Positions 40,284 to 49,370 of a DNA stretch of 64,000 nucleotides are shown in pieces. The first letter of the stretch is position 1, and every line of letters begins with the position of its first letter. The notes below the pieces were generated by a model. That model searched no databases and had not been told where the DNA came from. It was given only the letters and a program-made list of their open reading frames with translations. Both the position numbers and the translations under genes were made by a program. The DNA comes from Micromonospora saelicesensis (GTDB taxonomy: Bacteria; Actinomycetota; Actinomycetes; Mycobacteriales; Micromonosporaceae), in NCBI RefSeq assembly GCF_900091575.1, contig NZ_FMCR01000011.1, positions 1-64,000 on the forward strand. The letters are read 5' to 3'.

Positions 40284-41144
40284 GTGTGGGTGCGAACTCG
40301 GGCAACCGTGGCGGGTGGAGTGGTGCTCATCCTCGTCGCCGTGATCGCGATCTGGCTCGTCGTACGGCAGGTGGGCGACAACCTGACGTTGCCGCTGGTG
40401 GCACGGAAGTGCACAGTGCAGGCCGACGGGCGGGTCGCCCTGGACGCCGACCAGATGGCAAACGCGGCGACCATCGCCGCGATCGGCGCGAAGCGTGGAA
40501 TGCCCGAGCGGGCCGTCGTGGTCGCGCTCGCCACCGCGTACCAGGAGTCCGGGCTGCGCAACCTCGCCGACGGCGACCGCGACTCGGTCGGCCTGTTCCA
40601 GCAGCGGCCGAGCCAGGGCTGGGGCACTCCGGCGCAGATCCGCGACCCGCGCTACGCGGCCAACCGGTTCTACGCGGCCCTCAAGAAGGTGCGCGGCTGG
40701 GAGGAGATGCGGGTCACCGATGCCGCCCAGCGGGTGCAGCGCTCGGCGTTCCCCGAGGCGTACCAGAAGTGGGCCGACGACTCCGAGGTGCTCAGCCGGG
40801 CCCTGCTCGGCGACGCCAGCGGCGCTGTCGCCTGCTCGGTGGGGCGCACCCCGGTAATGCACGGCGCGGCGGCGGCCGCGCAACTGACCCGCAACCTGGT
40901 GCTGGACTGGGGGCTCAAGGGCACCGACCCGACCGACCCGACCGGGTTGGCGGTGACTCCGGGCGACCAGCGCGACGGCTGGCGGTACGCGCACTGGCTG
41001 GTCTCCCACGCCCAGGACCACGGCGTGAAGCGGGTCCGCTTCGGCGACCTGGAGTGGACCGCCCGCGACGGCTCGTGGGGCCGGGTGGACGGCCGGCAGA
41101 ACCCCGCCGGCCAGGTGGTCGCCGAGGTGTTCAACGAGGGTTGA
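40284..41144 (+). CDS. Lysozyme-fold (transglycosylase-like) membrane-anchored protein
   Basis: A 286-residue protein with one N-terminal span (about 8-28, ATVAGGVVLILVAVIAIWLVV) and an extracytoplasmic domain. The motif ATAYQESGLRNLADGDRDSVGLFQQRPSQGWGTPAQIRDPRYAANRFYAAL (about 82-131) carries the Glu and the GLFQQRPS sequence of goose-lysozyme/SLT-like folds in actinobacteria. Such proteins are often mislabelled as heavy metal transporters. An inactive or specialised peptidoglycan-binding role is also possible. It starts at GTG 40284, with an in-frame GTG at 40290. Confidence 0.8.
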   Translation: MWVRTRATVAGGVVLILVAVIAIWLVVRQVGDNLTLPLVARKCTVQADGRVALDADQMANAATIAAIGAKRGMPERAVVVALATAYQESGLRNLADGDRDSVGLFQQRPSQGWGTPAQIRDPRYAANRFYAALKKVRGWEEMRVTDAAQRVQRSAFPEAYQKWADDSEVLSRALLGDASGAVACSVGRTPVMHGAAAAAQLTRNLVLDWGLKGTDPTDPTGLAVTPGDQRDGWRYAHWLVSHAQDHGVKRVRFGDLEWTARDGSWGRVDGRQNPAGQVVAEVFNEG

Positions 41145-41365
41145 CCGACCCGGATCTCTTAACCGGCAGTCACCGCACAATCGGGCAATACGCACCGAAT
41201 CGCACTATTGATCTCTGAGATCTCACTCTATGCGTTTCTTCCGCTGCGTGGGGTCCCGCCCTGGCCCAATCCCGCGCCACACTCTCCCCGCTGCCCGGGC
41301 CGCCGCGTTACGATCGGCGGCCTGTGCCAGAAAAGGTTTCACCTCATGGGGAGGGGTACGACGCG

Positions 41366-42268
41366 GTGTTCGATTACGGCGACCGGACCGGTTACGAACC
41401 GATCAGCGACACTGACCGCAAGGAGTTCCACGAGCAGGGCTTCCTCCTGCTGCGCAACGTCCTGACGGAGGACCACCGGGCGGCGCTGGAGGCGGCGGTC
41501 GACCGCGTCTACGCGGAGGAGCAGGCCAAGGGCACCACCAAGAAGGACGGCACCCTGCACCTGCTGGGCTTCCTGGAGCGCGACGAGCTCTTCGGTGAGC
41601 TGCTGACCCACCCGATCGCCTTCCCGTACATGTGGGGGCTGGCCGGCTGGAACATCTACACCCACCACAACCACCTGGACGTCACCCCGCCGGCCGCCGA
41701 GCCGGAGAAGCCGTACTGGGGTTGGCACCAGGACGGGTACCGGCAGAACTCCGACCCGGAGACGATGGACCCGAACCTGCCTCGGCCGATGTTCTCGCTG
41801 AAGGTCGCGTACGTGCTGTCGGACCTCTCCGAGACCGGCCGCGGCGCCACCAAGGTCATCCCGGGCAGCCACCTGAAGAACTCGCTGCCCCGGCCTGCGG
41901 ACCTCACCGTGCAGAACCCCGACCCGGAGGGCACGGTGGAGATCACCGCCAACCCGGGCGACGCCTTCATCTTCGACCGCCGGCAGTGGCACTCGCGGTC
42001 GACGAACCTGTCGACCATCACCCGCAAGATGCTCTTCGTCGGCTACACCTACCGGTGGATCCGTCCGCTGGACGAGCTGCACCCCGACGTGAACGGCGAG
42101 TGGTACCGCAACCGCACCCCCGTGCAGCGCCAGCTGATCGGTGAGGGCACCCACACCGCCAACTACTGGGGCATCAACTGGGACGGGTACGTCGACGACG
42201 AGATCCCGCTCCGCAAGGAGCTCAAGGAGCGCGGTCTGCTCGACCGCAACATCCCCTGGCTCCGCTGA
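41366..42268 (+). CDS. Phytanoyl-CoA dioxygenase (PhyH) family protein
   Basis: A 2-oxoglutarate/Fe(II) dioxygenase-fold protein of 300 residues. The iron motif HxD is in WGWHQDGYRQNS (about 121-132). The distal His lies in FDRRQWHSRSTNLS (about 205-218), followed by Arg for 2-oxoglutarate. STGRGATKVIPGSHLKNS-type text (here SETGRGATKVIPGSHLKNS, about 154-172) is the usual core strand. The substrate is unknown; family members act on phytanoyl-CoA, ectoine and natural products. I chose the GTG at 41366 because GGAGGGG lies 10 bases upstream. GTG 41324 would add 14 residues. Confidence 0.88.
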   Translation: MFDYGDRTGYEPISDTDRKEFHEQGFLLLRNVLTEDHRAALEAAVDRVYAEEQAKGTTKKDGTLHLLGFLERDELFGELLTHPIAFPYMWGLAGWNIYTHHNHLDVTPPAAEPEKPYWGWHQDGYRQNSDPETMDPNLPRPMFSLKVAYVLSDLSETGRGATKVIPGSHLKNSLPRPADLTVQNPDPEGTVEITANPGDAFIFDRRQWHSRSTNLSTITRKMLFVGYTYRWIRPLDELHPDVNGEWYRNRTPVQRQLIGEGTHTANYWGINWDGYVDDEIPLRKELKERGLLDRNIPWLR

Positions 42269-42283
42269 TCCACTGCTCGTAGG

Positions 42284-42322
42284 ACGGCCCCCTGCCGACG
42301 CTCAGCGTTGGCAGGGGGCCGT
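42284..42322 (+). terminator. Terminator after the PhyH-family gene
   Basis: ACGGCCCCCTGCC (42284-42296) pairs perfectly with GGCAGGGGGCCGT (42310-42322), with GACGCT/AGCGTT extending the stem inwards and TTT following. A strong intrinsic terminator, 16 bases past the stop. Confidence 0.9.
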
Positions 42323-42453
42323 TTCACGTCCGCGGGCCGACCGCTCGGGCCCGGCCCGTTCCCGACACCGGAGACCCGCACTGTCGGTAGCGTGGCGGGT
42401 GCGCAGGTCGGGGCGCGGCGCCCAGGGCGTGGGGTGGCACAGGAGGCAGCGCA

Positions 42454-43638
42454 GTGACATCCGCTCCGCTCCCCCGGATCCTCCGCCGCCGCGGCGAGCC
42501 GGAATACCCGACCTTCCTGGAACTCTTCTTCGATCTCGTCTACATCTTCATGTTCTCCCGGCTCGCTGCCAGCCTGGCCGAGAACCTCACCGTCCGGGGC
42601 GCGGCGCAGACCGCCGTCCTGCTGCTGGCAGCCTGGTGGGTCTGGGTGCTGACCGCGTGGCTCACCGACCTGTTCAACCCCCGGCTGCCGATCATCCAGG
42701 CGACCACCCTGCTGGTCATGCTCGGCACCCTGCTGATGGCGATCGCGACCCCGTACGCCTTCGGTCGGTACGGGTGGCTCTTCGTCGCGGCCTACTTCGC
42801 CATTCACCTGGTCCGCGACGCCGTCCTGATCCCCGGCACCCGGGTGAACCGGCCGATCCAGGCCAGGAGCATCCGGGTGTTCTTCTGGTTCGGCGTCACA
42901 GTGACGCCCTGGGTGGCCGGGGTGTTCGCGGACGAGACCGCCCGACTGGTGCTCTGGTCTCTCGCGGTGGCGGTCGACCTCGGCTCGGCCCGGATCGGCT
43001 GGCCGACGCCCAGGCTGGGGCGGACCGAGCTTGCCAGCCAGATCTTCACCGGGGTGCACCTCTCCGAGCGGCACCGGGCGATCTTCATCGTCGCGCTCGG
43101 CGAGTTGATCCTGAGCACCGGCATGGGGTTGGCCGGCAGCGGATTCACGGCCGGCGCGGTGGCCACCAGCGCGGTCGCGTTCCTCAGCGCCGTACTGCTG
43201 TTCCAGCTCTACTTCCAACGGGTCCAGCGGATCCTGGCACCACCCAGCGTCGCAACTGTGGAACGGGTCCGCTCCGGCACCTCCACCTCGTACAGCCATC
43301 TGGTCATGGTGGCCGGGGTGGTGCTGGTCTCGACCAGCACCTCGCTGGTCATCGACCGGCCGTTCGGCCGCGCCCCGGTCGCGCTGATGGTCGCCACCCT
43401 CGGCGGACCGGTCCTGTTCCTGCTCGGCAGCGTCCTGTTCGATGCCGTGGTGACCGGCCGGACCCTCTGGTCCCGGGTGCTGGCGATCGCGGTGTTGTGT
43501 GCCCTGGTGGCACCCGCCACCCTCCTGTTCCCGCCCCTGGCCGCCCTGATGCTGGCGAACCTGGTCCTGCTGGTCACCCTGGTCGCGGAAGGGCTGGCCG
43601 CGCGCAGGCGCCTGGTCGGGGCCGCCGTGCCATCGTGA
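42454..43638 (+). CDS. Low temperature requirement protein A (LtrA) family membrane protein, copy 1
   Basis: A 394-residue multi-span protein of the LtrA family (COG4292), named after a Listeria gene needed for growth in the cold. The family signature FLELFFDLVYIFMFSRLAASLAENLT (about 14-39) is present, followed by about ten to eleven hydrophobic segments. SERHRAIFIVALGELILSTGMGLAGSGF (about 204-231) is the second family block. Its biochemical function is unknown. It converges with a second LtrA gene at 43669, with only 30 bases between stops. Confidence 0.92.
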   Translation: MTSAPLPRILRRRGEPEYPTFLELFFDLVYIFMFSRLAASLAENLTVRGAAQTAVLLLAAWWVWVLTAWLTDLFNPRLPIIQATTLLVMLGTLLMAIATPYAFGRYGWLFVAAYFAIHLVRDAVLIPGTRVNRPIQARSIRVFFWFGVTVTPWVAGVFADETARLVLWSLAVAVDLGSARIGWPTPRLGRTELASQIFTGVHLSERHRAIFIVALGELILSTGMGLAGSGFTAGAVATSAVAFLSAVLLFQLYFQRVQRILAPPSVATVERVRSGTSTSYSHLVMVAGVVLVSTSTSLVIDRPFGRAPVALMVATLGGPVLFLLGSVLFDAVVTGRTLWSRVLAIAVLCALVAPATLLFPPLAALMLANLVLLVTLVAEGLAARRRLVGAAVPS

Positions 43639-43668
43639 TGAACGGCCGTCGGCGGCCGTCGTGGAGAG

Positions 43669-44862
43669 TCACCGCAGCATCGGTGGTGCCGGCGTACGCG
43701 TGTGTCGCCGGGTGCTCACCAGGTTCGCCGCGGCGATCAGGAGCAGCACCGCCATGGCGAGCAGGGCGACCAGCACCGGCGGCAGCAGGGGCGTGGCCGG
43801 TGCCACGCCCGCCAGCAGCACCAGCCCGGCCAACCGGGACCGCGAGATCCGCCCGAACACGGTGAAGTCGAGGACGCCCCGGCCGACCAGGTACAACGCG
43901 GGTCCGCCGAGGATCACCGCGGCCCACGAGGGCGGGGTCTCGCCCAACGGGCGGATCACCACGAGCCGGCTGGTGACCGCCGCGCCGATGATTCCGGCCA
44001 CCATGATCAGATGGGTGACCGCGGCGGACTGGGTGAGCAGCGCCGGGTTGGACGATCGGGCGATCGCGTCGGTCAGCAGCTCACCGGCGCGGTAGATGTA
44101 GATCCGCCACATCAACACGATGGTGGTGAACACCACGAGTAGAGCCGAGGCTCGCTCCAGCGTGTACTCGCTCATGCTGAAGGTCGTTCCGGTCACGAAG
44201 ATCGAGACACCGAGCGCGACGATGACGAACTGCCGGTAACGCTCGGCCACCCGCGCACCGACCAGCCGCCAGTCGCGCGGTCGTGAGCGGCCGATCCCGG
44301 GTACCGGCCAACCCAACGCCGCCGCGCCGTACTCGACGACGGCAGCGAGCACCCAGATCGCCAACTGCCCCGAACCGCCGACGAGCGCCCCACCGATCCA
44401 GCCGATGCCCGCGACGGCCTCCCAGATCAGGATCCGGATGCTGCGCCGCGGCGGCCTCCTGTGCGAGATGACCAGGATGTAGTAGGCAGCGGTACTGAGG
44501 TGGATGACCACGTACGTGGTCGCGAAGAGCAGCCGGCGATCGCCGTACGCGTCGGCCGCGAGCGCGGCCAACAGCAGGCTGGCCGCCGCCACCCAGATGA
44601 ACTGCCCCTGCCCGGCCGGGCGGGTCAGGTCGACGCTGTCCGCCGTCCACACGGTCAGTGCCCAGATCATCGTGAACCCGAGCAGCAGCACCAGCGTCTC
44701 GGTGACGCCCGTCCAGGTCAGGTTGTCGGCCAGCACCGTCGCCAAGGTGACCAGCGCGAAGATGTAGACGAGGTCGAAGAAGAGCTCGAGGAACGCCGGA
44801 CGCTCCAGGCTCGGGTCGGGGGATGACGCCGCCGCGGCACCGCCGTCCGTCGTCATCGACAT
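43669..44862 (-). CDS. LtrA family membrane protein, copy 2
   Basis: A 397-residue paralogue of the preceding gene on the other strand. FLELFFDLVYIFALVTLATVLADNLTWTGVTETLVLLLGFTMIWALTVWTADSVDL (about 22-77) and ERYRQFVIVALGVSIFVTGTTFSMSEYTLERASALL (about 209-244) correspond to the two signature blocks of copy 1, while the loops differ. The conserved GE in the second block of copy 1 (VALGELIL) is GV here (VALGVSIF), so a possible functional residue is lost. The two may be partners or divergent duplicates. Confidence 0.9.
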   Translation of the reverse strand: MSMTTDGGAAAASSPDPSLERPAFLELFFDLVYIFALVTLATVLADNLTWTGVTETLVLLLGFTMIWALTVWTADSVDLTRPAGQGQFIWVAAASLLLAALAADAYGDRRLLFATTYVVIHLSTAAYYILVISHRRPPRRSIRILIWEAVAGIGWIGGALVGGSGQLAIWVLAAVVEYGAAALGWPVPGIGRSRPRDWRLVGARVAERYRQFVIVALGVSIFVTGTTFSMSEYTLERASALLVVFTTIVLMWRIYIYRAGELLTDAIARSSNPALLTQSAAVTHLIMVAGIIGAAVTSRLVVIRPLGETPPSWAAVILGGPALYLVGRGVLDFTVFGRISRSRLAGLVLLAGVAPATPLLPPVLVALLAMAVLLLIAAANLVSTRRHTRTPAPPMLR

Positions 44863-45011
44863 CGCGCTCCACCCGGTCCCCGCCGCACGCCCTCCGTGGG
44901 GACAATACGGGCAAGTCCGTCGCTGGGCCCGTCATCGGGGTTCTTCCGGGCCGGATCAGCGGAGTCCGTCGGTGCTCGTCGGGGCGTCGCGGCGGATGCC
45001 GTCGCGGCCGG

Positions 45012-45653
45012 TCAGCCCCGGGCGGCGAGGCGTCGGCGGGCCTTCTCCCGGATCGGCTCCGGCAGGTCCTCGGCGTCGAGCAACCGCGGCAACAACTCCG
45101 GCTCCAGGCTGTTCGCGCGGAACACCTCGCCGATGGTGACACCGTGCGCCGGCCGGTCCACCACCTCGACCGGGTCGCCAGCGCCGACCTCCCCCTCGCG
45201 CAGCACCCGCAGGTAGGCCCCGGGCGATGCCCGGACGGTGAACCGTTTGATCAGATCCGGTACGCCCCAGAAACCGGCGAAGGTGGTGCAGGGGGTACGC
45301 GGCTTGGTGACCTGGAGCAGGGCGGAGCCGACCTGCCACTGCTCGCCGATCACCGCACCCGTCACGTCGACCGCGTAGGTGGTCAGGTTCTCGCCGAAGC
45401 CGCCGGGCGGTATGGCGCGGCGCAGTTCGGCCACCCACCAGGCGGCGTCCTCCTCCGCGTAGGCGTAGACCGCCTGATCCGGGCCACCGTGATGGGCCCG
45501 CTCGCCGATGAAGTCCCCCGCCAGGCCGCCGGTGAGCACCGAAACCGGGCCGTCGACCGGCCGCTTGTCGATGCCGCTGCGACCGCTCGCGTCGCCGGCC
45601 CACCCGGCCTCGGTCACGATGCCGAGGTTCACCGCTGCCACCCTGCCCGTCAT
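45012..45653 (-). CDS. MOSC domain protein (YiiM-like)
   Basis: A 213-residue MOSC-domain protein. Family members of the YiiM/molybdenum-cofactor sulfurase C-terminal type reduce N-hydroxylated compounds, using Moco and a conserved Cys. Seen: VLTGGLAGDFIGERAHHGGPDQAVYAYAEEDAAWW (about 40-74), PPGGFGENLTT (about 82-92, typical FGENL motif), VTKPRTPCTTFAGFW (about 114-128, conserved Cys about 121) and a C-terminal helical extension ending in EPIREKARRRLAARG. No molybdopterin genes lie nearby. The ATG at 45653 fits. Confidence 0.9.
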   Translation of the reverse strand: MTGRVAAVNLGIVTEAGWAGDASGRSGIDKRPVDGPVSVLTGGLAGDFIGERAHHGGPDQAVYAYAEEDAAWWVAELRRAIPPGGFGENLTTYAVDVTGAVIGEQWQVGSALLQVTKPRTPCTTFAGFWGVPDLIKRFTVRASPGAYLRVLREGEVGAGDPVEVVDRPAHGVTIGEVFRANSLEPELLPRLLDAEDLPEPIREKARRRLAARG

Positions 45654-45737
45654 GACCGTCAGCCTAGTTGGCGGTCCAACGCCGGCCAGCCCTCCCGACC
45701 GGGCGTCAGCACCGGCGTCAGCTCTCGCGGCGCGGGG

Positions 45738-46568
45738 TCAGCCCTTGACGGCGCCGGCCACCAGGCCGGAGACCATCCGACGCTGCACCAGCAGGAAGAA
45801 GATGATGACCGGCAGGGTGAACAGGGTGGACGCGGCCATCACCGGCCCCCAGTTGGTGTCGTCCCGACCGAAGAAGAAGGTCATCGCCACCGGCAGCGTG
45901 TAGCTGCCCTGGTCGTTGATGAACGTCAACGCGAAGATCAGCTCGTTCCACGCCGTGATGAAGGAGAAGATGCTGGTGGCCACCAGGCCGGGCGCAACCA
46001 GCGGGAAGAGCACCCGGCGGAAGATCTGGGCTCGGCTGGCCCCGTCGATCGCCGCCGCCTCCTCCAGCTCCTTCGGCACCGCGGCGACGAAGCCGCGCAG
46101 CATCCAGACCGCGAACGGCAGCGAGAAACCGAGGTACGTGAGGATCAGGCTGGGCAGGGTGTTGTAGAGCCCGAGCCGCTGGATCATCAGGAACAGCGGG
46201 ATGACCAACGCCTCCAGCGGGATCATCTGCACCACCAGCAGCATGATCAGGAAGCTGGTCCGCAGCTTGAAGCGGAACCGGGCCACCGCGGTCGCGGCGA
46301 GCAACGCCACCAGACCGCTGAGCACCACAGTGGAGACGGCTACCAGCGCGCTGTTGAGGAAGAAGTCGAGGAAACTGACACCGGGGATCAGGTTGCCGGT
46401 CAGGATCTCCCGGTAGTGCGTCAACGTCGGATGGGTCGGCACCGGCTGCGGGGTGGCCGAGAAGATCTCGCTGCTCGGCTTCAGCGAGGTGGAGATCATC
46501 CAGTAGACCGGAAACGCCGCGAAGAGCGCGACCAGCAGCCCGGCGCCGTTGAGGGCGATTTTCTTCAC
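45738..46568 (-). CDS. Carbohydrate ABC transporter permease, MalG-type
   Basis: A 276-residue inner-membrane permease of the sugar (CUT1) family. The six-span pattern and the EAA loop EEAAAIDGASRAQIFRRVLFPLVAPGL (about 170-196) are clear, with FFLNSALVAVSTVVLSGLVALLAATAVARF near 79-108. The GTG at 46568 overlaps the upstream permease stop (GTGA). It is the last gene of the substrate-binding protein/permease/permease operon. No ATPase gene follows, so a shared MsiK/MsmX-type ATPase encoded elsewhere probably powers it. Confidence 0.93.
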   Translation of the reverse strand: MKKIALNGAGLLVALFAAFPVYWMISTSLKPSSEIFSATPQPVPTHPTLTHYREILTGNLIPGVSFLDFFLNSALVAVSTVVLSGLVALLAATAVARFRFKLRTSFLIMLLVVQMIPLEALVIPLFLMIQRLGLYNTLPSLILTYLGFSLPFAVWMLRGFVAAVPKELEEAAAIDGASRAQIFRRVLFPLVAPGLVATSIFSFITAWNELIFALTFINDQGSYTLPVAMTFFFGRDDTNWGPVMAASTLFTLPVIIFFLLVQRRMVSGLVAGAVKG

Positions 46569-47551
46569 GACTCGTCCTCCTGCCTGAGCACCATCCGTAC
46601 GTAGAAGCCGGTGACCACGAGCAGGATCAGCGTGAGGATCACCGCGATGGCCGCGCCGAGCCCGTACTTGGGCGGCGGGGAGAAAGCTTCGGCGTACGAG
46701 TAGATGGCGAGCATGAACGTCGGCCGGTCCTGGGTGCCGCCGGCCAGCACGAACTGCTGGGTGAAGACCTTGAAGTCCCAGATCGTGGAGAGCACGATCA
46801 GGATCCCGAAGACCGGGCGCAGCAACGGGAAGGTGATCTTCCAGAAGACCCGCCACGGGCTGGCGCCGTCCACCCGGGCCGCCTCGTGCAGCTCACTCGG
46901 CACGCTCTTGAGACCGGCCAGCACACTCACCGCGATGAACGGGAACGAGTGCCAGACCACCACCAGGGTGAGGATGGCGAAGAAGAGCAGCGGCGAGTTG
47001 AACCAGCCGTAGCCGGTCCAGTCGCTGCGCCCGAACAGGCTGTTCGAGAGCCCGTCCGGCAACGCGTTGAACAGCCACGTGACCAGGCCACTCGTGTCGT
47101 CGAAGATCCACTTCCAGACGATGGTGCCGGTCAGCGCCGGCGTGGCCCAGGCGAGCATCACGCAGCTGGCCACGAACGTCGCCATCTTGCGACCGAGCCG
47201 GTTGAGCAGCAGCCCCACCAGCGTGCCGAGCACCATGGTGAGCAGCACGTTGGCCGCGGCGAACAGAACCGTGTTGCGCAGCACGGTCAGGAAGAACGGG
47301 TCGGACAGGATGTCGACGTAGTTGCCGAACCCCACCCACGGCCACTCCCGATCGCCGCGCAGCTGGCGGACGCTGTTCAGCCGGTAGAAGGACATCACCA
47401 CCACCTGGCCGAGCGGCCAGAGCAGCAGCACCCCGATGATCAGCAGGGCGGGCAGGAGCAGCAGGTAGGGCAGGCGGTCCACCCGGCGACGCCGCCGCGC
47501 GGGGTTCTCCCGCGCGGCGGCCGTCTCCGGGCTTTTTGTCTGTGAGCTCAC
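46565..47551 (-). CDS. Carbohydrate ABC transporter permease, MalF-type
   Basis: A 328-residue permease with about six spans. After a basic leader (ARRRRRVDRLPYLLLLPALLIIGVLLLWPLGQVVVMSF, about 17-55), the EAA loop is in ELHEAARVDGASPWRVFWKITFPLLRPVF (about 222-250). It has the large periplasmic loop of MalF-type CUT1 permeases between about residues 60 and 130. It overlaps the binding-protein gene by 4 bases at its start and the second permease by 4 at its end. Confidence 0.93.
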   Translation of the reverse strand: MSSQTKSPETAAARENPARRRRRVDRLPYLLLLPALLIIGVLLLWPLGQVVVMSFYRLNSVRQLRGDREWPWVGFGNYVDILSDPFFLTVLRNTVLFAAANVLLTMVLGTLVGLLLNRLGRKMATFVASCVMLAWATPALTGTIVWKWIFDDTSGLVTWLFNALPDGLSNSLFGRSDWTGYGWFNSPLLFFAILTLVVVWHSFPFIAVSVLAGLKSVPSELHEAARVDGASPWRVFWKITFPLLRPVFGILIVLSTIWDFKVFTQQFVLAGGTQDRPTFMLAIYSYAEAFSPPPKYGLGAAIAVILTLILLVVTGFYVRMVLRQEDES

Positions 47552-48834
47552 TTGCTGTTCAAAATGCCTTCCATCTCACCGGCCGCATCGGCGGTAGCCT
47601 TCTCGACCGTCTTCTGACCCTTCATGACCGAGCTGTTCATCGCCTGGGTCACCGTCTTCGTCCGGCTGACCTCCACCCACTTCGGGGTGAGCGGCGTGAG
47701 CTTGGTGTTCTGCATGGTGGTGGCGAACGCCGCCATCACCTTGTCGTTCGCGTACGCGTCACCGGAGACCAGGTCCTTGTAGACCGGGAAGAAGCCGAGG
47801 CTGCTCGCGAAGCTCTGCGCGTTCTTCTTGTTGAGCAGCACGGTCAGGTAGTCCCAGGCCAGGTCCTGCCGCTCGCTGTCCTTCCAGATCGCCACGTCCG
47901 AGCCGCCCGCGAAACCGGGCGCCGCCTTGCCGTCCGGGCCGGGGATCGGGAACGTACCCCAGACCTTCTCGATCTCGGGGTTGTCCTTCTTGATGGCACC
48001 CTGCTGCCAGCTGCCGGCGAAGGCCATCGCGGCCTTGCCGGTGGCGAACTGGGTACGCGCGTCGATCTCGTTCCAACCCGCCGCCGCCGGCGGGGCGACC
48101 TTGTGCACGGTCACCAGGTCGGTCCAGAACTTGACGGCCCGCTGCGCCTCGGGCGTGGTGTAGCCGGACTTCCAGGTGCCGCCCTGGTTGCTGGCAATCT
48201 CGCCGCCGGCGCCCCAGAGGAAGGAGTAGAAGGGCAGCTCAGAGTTGCCGGGAAGGGCGATGCCGTAGGTGCCCTTCTTCTTCGCCTGCACGGCCTTGGC
48301 CACGGTGACCAGCTCGTCCCAGCTCTTCGGGGGCTGCACGCCGGCCTCGGCGAACCAGTCGGTGCGGTAGTAGATCGCGCGCACACCGGCGTACCAGGGC
48401 ACGCCGTACTGCTTGCCGTCGAGCTGCGCGTTGCGCACCAGGTCGGGCAGCAGATCCTTGCCGTCGGCCCAGCCGCCCATCCGACCACTCACGTCGGCGA
48501 GCGCCTCCTGGGCGGCCCAACCCTGGGTCTCGGTGTTACCCAGTTCGGTGATGTCCGGCCCCTCACCGCCGGCGAGCGCCGCCTGGAACTTCTTGGGCGC
48601 CTCCAGCCAGGGGATGTACTGCACGACCACATCGGTGTCGGGGTGCTTCTGGCGGAACTCGGCCTCGACCCCGTCGAGGAAGGAGTTCTGCGCGTCCCCG
48701 CCCTCACCCATCATCCAGACCGTGAGCTTGCTGTCGTCGGCCGCATCGTCGCCGGAGCCTCCACAGCCGGTCAGCACCATCGCGGCCGAGGCCACCATGG
48801 CGGTGACCGGGGCCAGCCGCTTCCACCTGTTCAC
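47548..48834 (-). CDS. Sugar ABC transporter substrate-binding lipoprotein
   Basis: A 428-residue extracellular binding protein of family 1. The signal MNRWKRLAPVTAMVASAAMVLTGC ends in the lipobox LTGC (Cys about 24). Mature features are KLTVWMMGEGG, FRQKHPDTDVVVQYIPW (about 62-78), PDITELGNTETQGWAAQEALADVSGRMGGW (about 95-124), YGVPWYAGVRAIYYRTDWFAEAGVQPPKSWDELV (about 146-179), and a sugar-type GKAAMAFAGSWQQGAI segment (about 273-288). The sugar is unknown. It is first in the operon and is preceded by a 251-base region with the GlsB gene terminator. Confidence 0.94.
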   Translation of the reverse strand: MNRWKRLAPVTAMVASAAMVLTGCGGSGDDAADDSKLTVWMMGEGGDAQNSFLDGVEAEFRQKHPDTDVVVQYIPWLEAPKKFQAALAGGEGPDITELGNTETQGWAAQEALADVSGRMGGWADGKDLLPDLVRNAQLDGKQYGVPWYAGVRAIYYRTDWFAEAGVQPPKSWDELVTVAKAVQAKKKGTYGIALPGNSELPFYSFLWGAGGEIASNQGGTWKSGYTTPEAQRAVKFWTDLVTVHKVAPPAAAGWNEIDARTQFATGKAAMAFAGSWQQGAIKKDNPEIEKVWGTFPIPGPDGKAAPGFAGGSDVAIWKDSERQDLAWDYLTVLLNKKNAQSFASSLGFFPVYKDLVSGDAYANDKVMAAFATTMQNTKLTPLTPKWVEVSRTKTVTQAMNSSVMKGQKTVEKATADAAGEMEGILNSK

Positions 48835-48998
48835 GCCACTTCTCCCCTCGCGCCGCCTGGAACTAACCTTCTCCGCCGCACCCTAGTACGGAGAATTCCT
48901 TTACGACAGTGGGCGGGACTGGCCGAAGCGTGGCGACCGTACCGCAGCGGCCCGACGACCGGCACTCCAACATCCGGCCAAAGTTGGGCCTTTCAGCA

Positions 48999-49035
48999 CG
49001 AAAGAGCGCCCGGCTCTCGGCCGGGCGCTCTTTCG
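48999..49035 (-). terminator. Terminator of the first GlsB-type gene
   Basis: CGAAAGAGCGCCCGGC (48999-49014) pairs perfectly with GCCGGGCGCTCTTTCG (49020-49035), loop 5, with AGCAC/GTGCT just outside. It lies 50 bases past the stop at 49086 on the minus strand. The rest of 48835-49085 shows no gene. The sugar operon promoter should lie between the terminator and 48834. Confidence 0.85.
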
Positions 49036-49085
49036 GGTCGTGCTGTCCTACGAGTGGTGCTGTGTCGCCAGATGATGCCGGGTCG

Positions 49086-49370
49086 TTATCGGGTGACGCT
49101 GCGGCGGCGACCCACACCGGCCACCAGGGCGACCGCGATCGCGGCCACAACGACCTGCACCAGCAGCTCGGCCCAGTCGATACCGCTCGTCTCGGTCGCG
49201 ATGCCGATGGCCCGCGCCAGGACGGTGCCCAGCAGCGCGGCGCCGACACCGATCAGCAGGTGCAGCCAGATCGGCATGTTCTGCCGGCCCGGGACGACCA
49301 GGCGGCCGAGCGCGCCGACGATGAGACCAACAACGATCGCAGTGATGATGCCCCACACGGTGAGCTCCAC
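49086..49370 (-). CDS. GlsB/YeaQ/YmgE-type stress-response membrane protein, copy 1
   Basis: A 94-residue protein with three hydrophobic spans: LTVWGIITAIVVGLIVGALGRLVVPG (about 3-28), IWLHLLIGVGAALLGTVLARAIGI (about 34-57) and WAELLVQVVVAAIAVALVAGV (about 66-86). The RQNMPIWLH turn is typical of the transglycosylase-associated GlsB/YeaQ family, whose function is unknown. Homologues are often induced by stress. I chose the GTG at 49370 because it is 6 bases after AAGGAGG and matches copy 2. The GTG at 49376 abuts the ribosome site. Nearly identical to the gene at 49811. Confidence 0.9.
   Translation of the reverse strand: MELTVWGIITAIVVGLIVGALGRLVVPGRQNMPIWLHLLIGVGAALLGTVLARAIGIATETSGIDWAELLVQVVVAAIAVALVAGVGRRRSVTR

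Noticed and set aside
41205..41225. GATCTCTGAGATC palindrome upstream of the PhyH-family gene considered as an operator.
   Set aside because: It is short and about 145 bases from the start, with nothing else supporting it.
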